DNA of 64,000 nt, taken from assembly GCA_011009095.1 (NCBI GenBank), contig VTPC01008766.1, positions 1-64,000 on the forward strand, read 5' to 3'. Positions 1-10,559 of this stretch are shown piece by piece. The notes under the pieces were generated by a model. The model was not told where the DNA came from and searched no databases. It saw nothing but the letters and a program-made list of their open reading frames with translations. Every line of letters begins with the position of its first letter. Position 1 is the stretch's first letter. Source of the DNA: Ignelater luminosus (taxonomy: Eukaryota; Arthropoda; Insecta; Coleoptera; Elateridae). Made by a program: the position numbers and the translations under genes.

Positions 1-97
1 CTTCACTTCGAGTACACCCTACACAAAGATGTTACCCACCAACCTGCCCATAATGTACTAAAATAAAGAAAAACAGGGTTCAAAGAACCCGGGAAGC

Positions 98-370
98 AAA
101 GATAGAAACGACTCTCTAATTATCCTTAGGAGCAAAGATGAAAAAGCTCCTGGGTAGCCAGCCAAACGCCCAACCAACCACCCAAGAGGTAGTGGAAGAC
201 GACAACGAAAGGGTATAGCAAACCTGGGGAACAAAGATGGAAAAAGTCTCCTTAATTATCCTTAGAAGCAAATATGGCAAAGCTCCAGGATATCCCGCCA
301 AACGCCCAACCAACCACCCAAGTAAAAGGCATGAAAAAGAGTAAAGTAGGTCTGGGGAAGCCAAGGATTA
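98..370. repeat. tandem repeat, about 136-bp period, two clear copies plus a decayed third
   Basis: The phrase taattatccttag recurs at about 117 and 253, and gccaaacgcccaaccaacca recurs at about 162 and 298, giving a period of 136. A weaker third start (ggggaagccaaggattagag) follows near 355. The minus-strand open frame across it is only a by-product of the repeat. Satellite-like or element-internal; origin not recognised. Confidence 0.75.
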
Positions 371-769
371 GAGGTCTAATAAAACAAATCCCTAATTAAA
401 GGGACCATGCACTGGTATAAAAACTGAAAACCATTGCAAAGATTCTACAAAGTCGGTATAAAAAGGCACCTAGAAGATAAACAACCCATACTTTAAAACC
501 TGTAAACTACTTAGTTAAAGTGACTCCATTTAATATATAAAGTTCTTTACTGAACACTTTACCAGCTACGTTGCCCTATGACACAGGAAAGCTAACATTT
601 TAAAATGCAAACGTTGAATAAATTAAATATTCCTAGATTAAAACTAATAAATGATTGCGTAGAATGCATACGGAACTTCTTATAATTTTTATCACAATTT
701 CGTTGTCCAGGGATTTTGAATTTTAAAATAATTATTTACGCAAATTTATGCCCACGTGAGCCCAAAAAC
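371..769. other. AT-rich sequence, nothing recognised
   Basis: No open frame with protein-like composition and no repeat pair were seen. It adjoins the 3-prime side of the minus-strand LINE fragment that begins near 770 and may hold its 3-prime UTR. Confidence 0.4.
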
Positions 770-1490
770 AAACCAATATGAAAGTATCATTGACTTTGAG
801 TTTTGCTTTATAACAGTTTATTGTCGGATGGTAGTTTTTATACTTTTCTGCTTGGACACAATGAGGTTAAGATTCGTCGTCTTTAAGACGCACGGTTGGA
901 TCAGTAATATAACTTTTATCAGAAGATCTGTCGATGGCTATAGTGTCAACTCTTCTGATGCTATTTTCCACGGAAAAACCGAATACTTTTTAGTGCGCCT
1001 CATAAATGTTTTGCGATATCACAGTGACCAACAGCTATTATTGTGCTTCTTAGTGCGTAGAGTTTCCCCGTGATTGCAAACACCTAATACGTGGGTAAGA
1101 GGGTTTTACTTGCTACAACGCCTGCAGCTATTTGTATTAGTACTCTGTCCCGGTACTGTTCTAACCTTGCGACATTGCATGTCATCTTCAGAAAATTTCT
1201 CCACTTTGAGCAACTGAACAGCTCGGCTCTTCTTTGGATGCTGACAGCATTTGTCAAAAGCTATGTTTTTCAAACTTTAGGACGAATTTTGCTCATTCTT
1301 GTATTCACTATAGCTAATAAGTCCGTCGTACTTAACTGCAAGTTATTTCTATTTAAACATGCTTATTTTATTACTAAAATCACTACCAATATATGATCTT
1401 ATGGTTTTTTTGTGAAACTCGAATTATTAAATTGTTGAATATAAGCTTTCCAAAAAGTATTAAATATATCCAAACCTTTCACGGATTTTG
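770..1490 (-). pseudogene. R2/NeSL-type LINE fragment: zinc motif and restriction-like endonuclease
   Basis: Reading the minus strand from about 1145 to 760 gives a CRRC...THVLG.C.HGE.LR..RHN-like zinc motif (C-x2-C then H-x4-C), followed near 960-850 by a segment reading RRVDTIAIDRSSDKSYITDP. That arrangement is typical of the C-terminus of LINEs with a restriction-like endonuclease (R2/NeSL/Dong group). Further upstream (about 1490-1400) a stretch reading TLNGTLYAPKSVKGLDIF matches the post-RT region of the same group. Several stops and frame changes show it is dead. The two plus-strand ORFs over this stretch are antisense shadows. The fragment continues at 4391-4490 after an intervening insertion. 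Family recognition is from memory; the clade within the group is uncertain. Confidence 0.62.
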
Positions 1491-1521
1491 GTGCGTACAA
1501 AGTACCATTCAGAGTATCGCT

Positions 1522-1532
1522 TGGTGTTTCAA
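1522..1532. repeat. target-site duplication, left copy
   Basis: tggtgtttcaa, identical to 4380-4390, flanks the RTE-type insertion. Confidence 0.75.
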
Positions 1533-1899
1533 ACAAAGGTTTTGCCAGGGGTGCTTGGAAGTAACCTGAGCACAGGCCTGGCAGGATGGAGTAAGCCGGC
1601 AGCAGGAATTACTATCTAGTGCGGCAGCGGAGAAACTGTACACAATCAACGGTGGCGTGCATAGACCTAGTTAGATGGCTTACTACGAAAGGATAGATTA
1701 TGCTCTGTATACATGGTGAAAACAAACGCCTAAGAACGAAGGCACTGAAATAAAACCTAAATATGTGTCCAGGCCTCAAGATGACAGCCGAAAACTGTGG
1801 GCTAATAACTCGCACTTCCCAAATTAAAATATTACGAAAACAGAAGTGAATATTAACCAAATCGATTCTCAGGCAATCACAATAGGCATAAAACCGAAA

Positions 1900-2640
1900 A
1901 CGAAAATTGGAATTTGTAATGTTAGATTATAAATGGAATCGGGCAAAAATTAGGAGTTGCTTCTAGAAAAATAGAACAGTATCGATTGGATATCTTAGGC
2001 TTGAGCGTAGTGAGATGGACGGAGTTTGGGGAGTTGAAAACCAGAAATTGAGCAAGTCTCATGTAGTCTGTAAAAACGGAACAAGCAGGAGAACAGAGGA
2101 ATAGAATAGACATTTTGTTGAGCCAAAATGCAGTTTGAAGTCTCCTGGAATAAAAACCAGTTTCTGATAGAGTAATTAAGGCCCAGCAAAAACGTGACTA
2201 AGAAATGTCATTATAGTGCTATGGTACTCACCCACAAAAGTCGCAGATGAAAACTCGAAAGAAGAATACCAATACCAGCTAAACAAGGGGGTGGTTTCAA
2301 TATTAAAAAGATATATCCCAATGGCTATGGGAGACCTCAACGCAAAAGCAGCCAACGAAAATGAAGGGCCCACAGAGTGGGAGATATGAATGAGAATGGT
2401 AGCATTTTTGGTAACTTATGTGCCAAACATTATTAAGTGAGAGATGTAACTCTCTTCCCTCATAAGGTGTGCTTTGCGTGTCTGCAGACGGTATTACTGA
2501 AAATCAAATTGATCAATTGCGATAACCAGAAAATTTCGATCATCCATAACAGATGTATGAAATAGGCGTGGAGCAGACGCAAATACTGATCATCATTTGG
2601 TAATAGCCGATGTTTGTTTGGCAAGCGGAGTAAATTATGA
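1900..2640 (+). pseudogene. RTE-type apurinic endonuclease domain, broken
   Basis: The plus strand reads GICNVR near 1911, VRWTEFGEL near 2010 (the LG.sEvRWt motif of the family), and near 2560-2610 RRGADANTDHHLVIADV, the conserved catalytic SDH-like end of the endonuclease (here TDH). Such domains nick the target DNA for target-primed reverse transcription. Stops interrupt every frame, so only motif islands remain. Confidence 0.72.
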
Positions 2641-2805
2641 CATTGGCAAACTTTGCAACGAAAGAATAAAATTGAGCTTTAAAATCGTTTCGAGTTACTC
2701 CAGGATCTTCATACAGGTGTTGATGAGGAGTGGATTCGGATTAGAGAAGCACTAATAGAGACCTCCGAAAATATTCTTGACTTTAAAAATTACAAGAAGG
2801 AATAG

Positions 2806-3990
2806 ATGTCAGAAGAGACATGGAAAGTCGGTGAAAAAAGGAAAAAAGTCAAGACTAAGTTAAACGAAAATAAAACTAGGGTACAAAAGGTAGAGGCGCC
2901 GAGGCAGTATAATGAGGTGCAGAAAAAAGTTAAAAGATCAGTACGACAAGATAAAAGAAAATTGGTAGATAAGCAAGCAGATCAGGCACAAAGGACAGTG
3001 AGAAGAGACGATACAAAGGAATTTTACAACATTGCTAGGCAGCTTTCTGAAAAGTGTTTCAAGAGGAATCAACCAATTAGGGACAAGCAGGGAATCCTAC
3101 TAACACCTATAGAGGATCAAATTAAGCGATCGGAGCCTCACATATTTAATCCAATGCATGAACAAGAGACCGAAGATAATACCTAGTTTCAGCAGGTTTT
3201 TGGTTTTCTAAATATCTCTGAGATTTTAATCGACACGTATCCTCCTTCAAAGAGAAAAATTGAGAAAGTTATCGGAGAGCTCAGAAACGATAAAGCTCCT
3301 GGAATTGATAATTTACCACCAGAAATGTTTAATTGCAATATAGAGATAACGTCATCCTTACTCAAATCTATCTTCAAAAAAATATAGGAAGAGGAGGCTA
3401 TTCCTATAGAGTGGAAAAAAGGTCTGATTATAAAGTTCCCCAAGAAAGGTGATGTTACGAATTGCGATAGTTGGTGAAAAATTACCCCGTTGACAATTCC
3501 AAGTAAATTACTAACAAGAATTATTCTCAATCGAATTAGGAAACCAACTGAACAACACCTAAGAAGGGAGGCTAGGGAGTTGTGTGAATTTGATAAATAG
3601 TCTCTGGATAATACTGGAATGAATGGCAGAGCTCTGTTTATACCATTTTTGTAGACTTTCAGAAGGGAGTGTAAACTATTGTGTTGAATGCATTAGTGAG
3701 AACTGTATTAGGTAGGAGGAAGTTGAGGCTGTGAAATCGCTTAAAAGATTTGGATTACGCCGAATGTATCTGCCCTTTAGCACAAAAGATGAGTGACATG
3801 ATTATTAAACTAAATAATCTTAGAGGTGTCAAATTAGCTTAAAAGTTAATATAATGAGGGTTAAAGATGACCCACTGGAAATTGAAGGGGAAGTTGTAAT
3901 AAAGGTAGAGATATTTTAGTATTTGGGAAGCATAGTTACCGGCAAAGGCAAATGTCTCCTTAGTACAACTCTATTCTATCTGGAGGAATA
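2806..3990 (+). pseudogene. RTE-type reverse transcriptase, N-terminal linker and palm, broken
   Basis: A 126-residue open frame (2806-3186) is very basic and then reads LSEKCFKRNQPIRDKQGILL, the linker that precedes RT in RTE-like elements. Further on are NDKAPGIDNLPPEMF near 3285, PKKGDVTNCDSW near 3435, and a YLGSIVTGKGK motif near 3920, the standard order of this RT. The region that should carry the YADD box (about 3730-3790) reads only LDYAE, so the catalytic box is degenerate or deleted. Stops and frameshifts occur throughout. Confidence 0.75.
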
Positions 3991-4109
3991 GAAGTATATC
4001 GACGCCGACCAAAATTCAATTGTTTAATACTGATGTTAAATCTGTATTATTTTACCATTGTGAGACTTAGAGAGAAACTGCTAGTATAAACCAAAAGCTA
4101 CAGTCTTTT

Positions 4110-4345
4110 GCAGAAGAAATCAAAAACAGAAAATGGAAATGGATTAAGCACTCTTTAAGGAAACCTGCCAGAACTATAGAAAAATAGGTTCTATACTAAA
4201 GTCCCCAAAAGATCAGACAAAGTGGGTGTTCGAGGAAGTCGTTGAGGCGATCAGTGGAGAAATGCTAGCAAGTCGTGGATGGAGGTGAAGGCGTTGGAGG
4301 AGGATAGGCAGAAACGGAGCGTGTTCACTGATGCCCTATGCTCTA
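4110..4345 (+). pseudogene. RTE-type ORF2 C-terminal region
   Basis: Near 4130 the plus strand reads RKWKWIKHSLRKPARTIEK, matching the RWKWIGHTLRK motif of RTE-like proteins. It is followed by a GxRGRxxxSWRRS-like stretch near 4230 and a terminal VFTDALCSSR near 4321-4350. The tail repeat starts a few bases later. Frames differ between motifs. Confidence 0.72.
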
Positions 4346-4379
4346 GTAGGAGCTAAAAGAATTAACTAACTAACTAATC

Positions 4380-4390
4380 TGGTGTTTCAA
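4380..4390. repeat. target-site duplication, right copy
   Basis: tggtgtttcaa, identical to 1522-1532, directly after the (AACT)n tail. Confidence 0.75.
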
Positions 4391-4490
4391 GTATTTTATT
4401 AACACCACTTCTAATAATTTTGTCTAAGTTTTCCAAAACTGTTTTTGATATATTACGAATAGGTGCCATTTTAAATGGAAAAATAAGAAA
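4391..4490 (-). pseudogene. continuation of the R2/NeSL-type LINE upstream of the nested insertion
   Basis: The minus strand reads KMAPIRNISKTVLENLDKII then RSGVNKILETPSDTLNGTL across the pre-insertion junction, a conserved post-RT segment of the same LINE group. Removing 1533-4379 plus one copy of the 11-bp duplication restores one continuous frame over the junction. That is direct support for nesting. Confidence 0.65.
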
Positions 4491-6932
4491 AGGTGCAATG
4501 TAATGATTTAGGATGTTTAGCACGATTTTCATAAAACTAAGGTAGATTAGTTTTTCCTAGAAATCAAAATATAACGAAAAATTATTTTTTTAAAACGTAT
4601 TAGACCGTATTTAGAAAGCTATAAAGCCTGTTTCTTGACAATTATATTTATTTCTGTCTCAGACAAGAAAGAAATCTGAAAACAAGATCCTCAAGATCCC
4701 ATAACATTTCAAGCCTCCAGCTGTATTTTGTGCATCAATTTATTAGAACTGAAATTTTATTTTTATTTAAACACTTTACACAAAAATATTTTCCAGAATT
4801 TTTATTGGATTTTCGATTTTGTGTTAAAGTTAACAGTTAATAGTATTTTTATCTACTGCAATATTCTAGAAAAGATAAATTCTAACACATCATCGAAGTT
4901 AAAAAAAACTACATCTATTCTTAACAAAAGACTTCTTGAGATTGTTCCTTTTGTAATTTATTCTGATTTTAAATTTTTTAAAGTCAGAAATCTATCTACA
5001 GTAAACAGTACTATTTCACATACAGTTTCTAAATAAGAATTTTACATTGTCCCAACACGAAATAAAGGTTTATATAGACGCAACACTGGAAAAGAGAACT
5101 TTAACTTAGACAAGATAGAAGAAAGAAAGAAACTTCAAGTTCTTTCTTCTTTATGGTAGAAAAAAGATAAAAACAATTTTTAATTCTTATTATCACATGA
5201 AAAATGCGGAAGGAATATTTTTTCCTTGCACCTCTTGCAGATAATATCAGCATACCATGTAATGTATCTTTAATATTAAACTTTTAAATATTAAAATTTT
5301 ACCTAATGCTCCTACCTTCGTATTTTCAGTAATTAATTTTACCCTAGAAAAAATGTTAGAACATAACTATTTGTAACGTCAATGCCCGACACATAGTTAT
5401 TCAATCAGTATTCATTTCCAATCAATATCCTATCATGGTCTTTAATTAAATTAATTTTAAGAACTGAAGATATAAAATCTCATTTTTCAAAGAAATATGA
5501 AAGTAATTTGTAGTAAATTAAAATTTAGAGATCAAAACGAAACCCAATAACTTATCCGTTACAAGGCATCACTGCAAGTTGATTAAAAATCTACGAAATG
5601 CTAATTTAAGGTAGGCAACTCAAAATGCATTAGCAATATTTGTAGTGACTAACATAAGTGCTGACTAGTGCACAAAGATAGATCTTGGTAATTTTGACAA
5701 ACTATTTCAGTTTATAATAATTAAATCACAAGAAAAAGTTTAAAAATATAATTTAAAAACCTAATGGAAATGAAGGCTATAAAGACAAACGTTCTACGTA
5801 GCCCTCTAAACATAAATAATCAAAAATATGCAATTAGAAAACTGAAAATAGCCACGTTAGATTTTTATATCACAAATAATAAATAATTTTTTTGTGAGAG
5901 AGAGAGAGTATTTCACGCATCCTTGAATATATTTTATATTGCGTTTCCCGTTTGATTATATGATTACTCTTCGGCAAAAAACAATTTTAAAAATGTGTCT
6001 GGGACAAACGCGCCCACATACACACCGTTTTAGTAATAATTAATTTCAGTTAAAGCTATAAACGCTTAAAGCCACACGTTGCATGTAATTTAAAGGACGG
6101 AACAATGAAATAAACTAAAAAACACCTGCGCAAAATTGCAATTCTTTCGGACTTATGAAGATTTATGCTTTCCATTATATTGGAGGACTAGAACCACCCT
6201 GTGATATTATCAATCAATGAAACGGCCAAAAGGCTAAACCGTGAAAATATGGTAATGCTGATCGATGAATCTGCGTGTCAGCACTAATATGACAAGTCGT
6301 GCAAATAGGGATAACAAATCAGTAGTAAACAGTTGAAATTTTCAAATGAATTTAAAGAAAAAAAAGTGAAGCTTCAATTTTTGTGGTTGTTTGCAAAACA
6401 ACCTCATACATGATTTATTATCTTCTACAATGCTGTATTTTGCAGGATGATTGAGAGTTAGAGCTCGGAGCACGGGACATCTCCAACGAACCACAAGAAG
6501 ATCGCACAAGCTGCGACCGCCACGCGACATTTGTAATTCTAAATAGAAATCCTTAGGAATTTATAGCAGAACTATATTCTGACTTCTTACAAGTAAATTT
6601 AGAGCTTGGCCTTTAAAATCCTCGAAAGTAAACTTTTTCAAGTGTGATTTAAGTTTTTAGGAAAAATAAGTAAAAGTTTTTACAAATATGGATACGGAAG
6701 AGGACAGTGACTTCAACTACTGATGCCACAATTAAAGGGTGAACATTTAATAAGATGATAGGATAAACGATAAAGGAAATTGAAAGTTCTTATCGACAGT
6801 CCTAATCTACTATTTAGAGAAACGAAGTGTTTATCAGTTTGGAAATCGATAAGAAAGCTAAAATTTTATACAATGCTTATGTTTTTAAATACTTTTGTAA
6901 ATCAGAAATAAATTATAGCTAAGGTTATGATA
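4491..6932. other. AT-rich intergenic DNA, nothing recognised
   Basis: Open frames here (for example 4728-5036) are rich in Phe, Leu, Ile, Asn and Lys, as expected from AT-rich noise, and carry no motif. A short less AT-rich patch lies near 6445-6530. A (GA)n run lies at 5896-5908. No RNA gene was recognised. Confidence 0.45.
5896..5908. repeat. (GA)n microsatellite
   Basis: Six uninterrupted GA units. Confidence 0.85.
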
Positions 6933-6940
6933 ATTTACAT

Positions 6941-8171
6941 TAGGGTGGCCCTTATTTCTCGACTATCTATTTTCCTGAGTCTCACCCCATAGAGTGATTC
7001 TACTTCATGTAAAAGTAATGAAGAATTTTTTTAAGAATTTTTGAAAAACATTTATAGGTGCCACAAGAGCTCCGAAATTTCAAACAAAATGAAAATTTTT
7101 ATACTGTATTAGAATTAACAGTAAATATAAAAAATGATCACTAACAAGATTTTTCTCTGAAAAAGAATAGAAATTGTCATATAATATATAATACATACTG
7201 ACTTGTAATTTTCGTTTTGTTCTCATCTTCATAAATTAAATGTAAAGGCAATTTTTATAAAGGTATTTAAAAACTCAGAAATGTTTTGAATAAAGTTTAG
7301 TTATTATTAAGCAGATATTTAGTACACTATACATAAAAAAATACATTAACATTAGAATAAAGTTTCTTTTCTACTATTAGGATACAATTTTCGGTATTCA
7401 TTCCCAATTTGTAATATGAATTGTTTTCTATTTTCGTCCTTTGTTAGGATACTATTATATTCCAGCATCAGTTTAACACCTCTCTCTGCTGGATCATTCA
7501 CAACTAACAGATTTTGCACAGCTTGTCTTCCAACTCCTCAAGAGTTTCCCAACAATCAATATCTTCTGTCAGTAAATTTGTTAAAATATCAACTCTTCTA
7601 AAAAAGTTCATTGCAGTTGCAAAAATTAATTCAGGAAATTCTTGTTTTACAAAATCTGAAAAAAAATCAAGATTCTATTTGAGACATTTTCTTCTCGTTC
7701 GCCCGCTTTCATTAAATTTTCTACCGTTTTTACTTTTATAGCTTTAGGTATTCGCAAATCAAAAAATGCCAGAGCAACTGCTTCTGGGGCGAGCTACCAC
7801 AAATGCTCAGAAAATGTTTTTGTTGCAATCCCATAATCGGGATATTCCGTTAGTCGTTTTAAAAAGTTAAAATCATTAAAAGAGTCTTGCACAGCAATAG
7901 GGGCTTCAAACTAACCTTTTAAGTACAACAGCACTAAGAAAATGCATATATCTCCGAGTGCTTTTTCCTCTGTTGCTTGGAGCTTAAATTGTTTCCGAAA
8001 TAAGTATATCTTTAGACTGTAGATTGCTTTTGACATTCACCTTGAGTGATGAAAAGCAATTGTCCTCAAATTTTGCAGAAAATATTTATTCAAATAACTG
8101 CACAAATTGGCAGGGTGAGACTCTAAACAATTTGCAAAAAAAAATTTTCTCTATAAATAAGGGCCACCCTA
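6941..8171 (-). mobile_element. DNA transposon with 17-bp perfect TIRs and 8-bp target duplication
   Basis: The left end reads tagggtggcccttattt at 6941 and the right end is its exact reverse complement, ending at 8171. Both ends are flanked by atttacat (6933-6940 and 8172-8179), an 8-bp TSD. A second shared block, gagtctcaccc, lies inside each end in inverted orientation (near 6977 and 8115). An 8-bp duplication with a YAGGG start is typical of hAT-like elements; other 8-bp-TSD superfamilies remain possible. The element is internally deleted relative to a full coding copy, because only the C-terminal part of its protein is present. Confidence 0.8.
7365..8100 (-). pseudogene. C-terminal part of a poorly characterised arthropod protein inside the TIR element
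   Basis: On the minus strand the reading runs ALGDICIFLVLLYLKG near 7960-7910, DSFNDFNFLKRLTEYPDYG near 7890-7830, HLW-LAPEAVALAFFDLRIP near 7800-7750, and VVNDPAERGVKLMLEYNS near 7500-7450, then a Lys-rich end. I recall this set of phrases from proteins annotated only as uncharacterised in many insects, often in many copies. That is memory, not a search. Stops (one inside the HLW motif) and frameshifts between motifs show decay. Its place between perfect TIRs with a TSD suggests the family is a transposase or an element-carried protein. Confidence 0.55.
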
Positions 8172-8464
8172 ATTTACATTGTATTTTAATATTATCATTT
8201 ATGTATTACTTATAGTCATTTCAGCAGAATCTGTAGCAACCTTTTTGCTTCCGTTACATGTGTAATATTTAATCTGTGCTTTCTGTGTATTCTTGCAATT
8301 GTTTGAAAGTTCTGTCTTTTGGAGAAGTGTCTGATACTGATGAATTCACACTGAGAGGTTGATTAATTTTTTTGTAGTCCTTTCTGTGGTTCACACCCCC
8401 TACTGGGGGCTTTGTAGATTCGTTCTCGGGTGGATCAGTCCTAGCTTTCTTTAAATTCTTTCAG

Positions 8465-8662
8465 CTATTTTTTCCGGTTTTTCCTATTACCTACTTTATC
8501 TTTCCACTTGTTAACTCCGATCCTGTTGAGTTCTTTTTTTACTTCGTTCAGCCATTTCAATCTTGGTCTGCCTGGTCTTCTTCTACTTGCAGGTTCCCAT
8601 TCCATTATTGCATATATTCTAGATGTTGGTCCTGCTCTCCACACATGCCCTAACCACTTCAC
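8465..8662 (-). pseudogene. LINE ORF2 C-terminal region
   Basis: It starts with MKWLGHVWRAGPTSRIYAIM and continues into a GRPRLKWLNEVKKEL motif, the usual RW.GH....GRP...W.d pattern near the end of RTE-like ORF2 proteins. It ends in a basic tail. The open frame is only the last 65 residues, separated from RT by stops. Confidence 0.7.
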
Positions 8663-9064
8663 TCTTTGCTGTTAATTCTTCTTACTATGTCTTCTTTAAT
8701 TTCTTGTAGTAGTTCTTGATTTGTTCTTCTCCGATATTCATTTTCCCGTATTTTTATTGGTCCTGATATTATTCTGTATACTTTTCTTTATAATATACTT
8801 AAATCGTTTCGGCAGCATACATTATTATGGGTCGAATTATTGTTTTATATACTTCTATTTTTGTGTTTTCTTCAAGTATTTTGCTTGTTAATAACTTTTT
8901 ATTGGCATTGGCTCTGTTTACTTGCATTATTTTTTCTTTAACTTCAGCTTATCTTTTTCCATTACTTACTAACATTACACCTAGGTGTTTATACCTGTTG
9001 ACTTTTTCGAATTTCTATTCTCCAACTTTGACCCTGTTATTCTCTAGTTGTTTTCCAATTCTCA

Positions 9065-9450
9065 TTATCTTAGTTTTATCTTCATTAATAATTTTTTTGC
9101 CATCACTTCCGTAATAATTCTCCCGTTCTTAGATATTACTACTATATCGTCGGCATATGCCACTACCTGTCTTCCTTTTGTTTTAACCGTCCTTTTATTT
9201 ATCGTTCTCAAAACATACTGTAATCCTAGATTAAATAGCGTAGCTGACAATGCATCCCCTTGTCTCATTCCTTGGTTAACTTCAAATTCTTCGGTTTCTC
9301 CTTTTTGCGTTTTTATGTTCATCACTGTCTTTTTTATTGTCATATATATTAGTTTTCTTAGTTTTATATACACCCCTAGTTCTTTTAATGCATTCATTAG
9401 TTTATTTCTTTTGATTGAATCGAAGACTTCCTAAAAATCAATAAATAGGA
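9065..9450 (-). pseudogene. LINE reverse transcriptase palm (motifs A to C)
   Basis: The minus strand reads LLFIDF.EVFDSIKRNKL near 9450-9410 (motif A, with one stop), then QGMRQGDALSATLFNLGLQY near 9270 (motif B) and VAYADDIVVISK near 9160 (motif C with both aspartates intact). The 110-residue frame 9397-9065 is uninterrupted. Copying element RNA at the nick is the expected job of the intact enzyme. Confidence 0.8.
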
Positions 9451-9687
9451 GTTCAATGCCCATATTATATTCATTAGTTTTCTGCACGACTTGTTTTACA
9501 ATGTGGATAGCATCAGTTGTAGATTTTTCTGACTCAAATTCACATTGATATTGCTGTGTGTTTCGAATTGCTCACCAACCTTCGCTGTAATATTGTTAAC
9601 ATTATTTTGTAAGCTGTATTCAGCAGTGTAATGCCTCTATAGTTATTACATATTTGTTAATCTTCTTTTTTTGTGGATTGTTATTAT

Positions 9688-10008
9688 TTATCTAGTCTCC
9701 CTTTTCGCAGGCATTTTTTCTTCATCCCATATTTTTTTGATGATACTATGTATTTCCTCATACATCTCTTCTCCTCCATATTTTATAAGCTCTGTGTTTA
9801 TATTGTCTCTTGTAGGTGCTTTCTCATTCCGTCCTTTGCTGATTGCTTCTTTAATTTCTTCTAATGTTATTTTTTCCTTCACAATATTTTTTTCTGTCTT
9901 TTCTGCTTTTTCCTTTTCGACTTTCCAACTTAGATCCGCGTCAGTTAGCAGATATTTAAAGTGGTCTATGCATGCCTTTTTATATTTTTCATCATTTTCA
10001 GTTAGCAT
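9688..10008 (-). pseudogene. LINE ORF2 region between endonuclease and reverse transcriptase
   Basis: A 106-residue frame reads DHFKYLLTDADLSWKVEKEK, then a Lys/Glu-rich stretch, then EIKEAISKGRNEKAPTRDNI and IIKKIWDEEKMP, the standard pre-RT order (E.ei..ai...k..KApG.D.i...l). The normal Gly after Pro is replaced, giving APTRD, which would weaken RT motif 1. Confidence 0.72.
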
Positions 10009-10559
10009 TCTTTCTTTGTTTTTACTTGTCTTACTTTAGTTTTACATGTTTTGGTTTCTGCACTAACTTCTTTATATAATAATTTTAAATTTTTATTTGT
10101 TTTCATTTTCTACTTTTTCTAATTTGTCGTCTATCCATTTGCTTTTTAAGGTTTTCATAATATAATTACTCTTCCTTCTTATACTTTTGTATTCTTCTAC
10201 ATCCACCTCCGTTCTTGTTCTTAGCCATTTAAGTCTTGTTTGTATTTTCTGTGTATGTCTTGACAATCTTGATTGAACCATTCTTCTATGCTTTGCTCTC
10301 TTCTCGTTCCTATATTTTGCTTTGCTCCTTCAGTAATGTCCTCCTTTATGATATTCCAATTAGTTTCCATATTATTTGTTTCTGATCACCGTTTATTTAT
10401 TTTTTTTGCTTACTATTGCTGCGTATTCTTTTTGTATGGTTTCACTCTTTAGCTTTTCCACGTCCCATTTGTTCTGTGCTTCTTTGTTTTTGCTAGCTCT
10501 TTTTATTTTTGTTGCATTGAAGCCACTACCATAATGTGATCTAAGTCTCCACAGGCTCT

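Larger units (their letters stand above)
1533..4379 (+). mobile_element. RTE-type non-LTR retrotransposon, full span, decayed
   Basis: The element is bounded by an 11-bp direct repeat (tggtgtttcaa) and ends in an (AACT)n tail at 4361-4377, as RTE-like LINEs do. Inside, in order, are a 5-prime region (1533-1880), an apurinic endonuclease domain (about 1900-2640), a linker and RT (about 2800-3980), and a C-terminal region (4110-4345). The length of 2.85 kb is close to the usual 3-3.3 kb. Many stops and frameshifts make it inactive. It sits inside the minus-strand R2-like LINE fragment, so it is the younger of the two. Confidence 0.8.

Noticed and set aside
756..1396. Two plus-strand ORFs of 105 and 101 residues
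   Set aside because: They lie antisense to the R2/NeSL-like motifs read on the minus strand and have no motif of their own.
4728..5036. 102-residue plus-strand ORF
   Set aside because: Composition is Phe/Ile/Asn/Lys-rich as expected for AT-rich noise; no motif or conserved neighbour.
9671..10039. 122-residue plus-strand ORF with membrane-like stretches
   Set aside because: It is the antisense of the LINE pre-RT region; hydrophobic look comes from reading A-rich coding backwards. The same holds for plus-strand frames at 8827-9434, 37207-38440 and 50279-51525.
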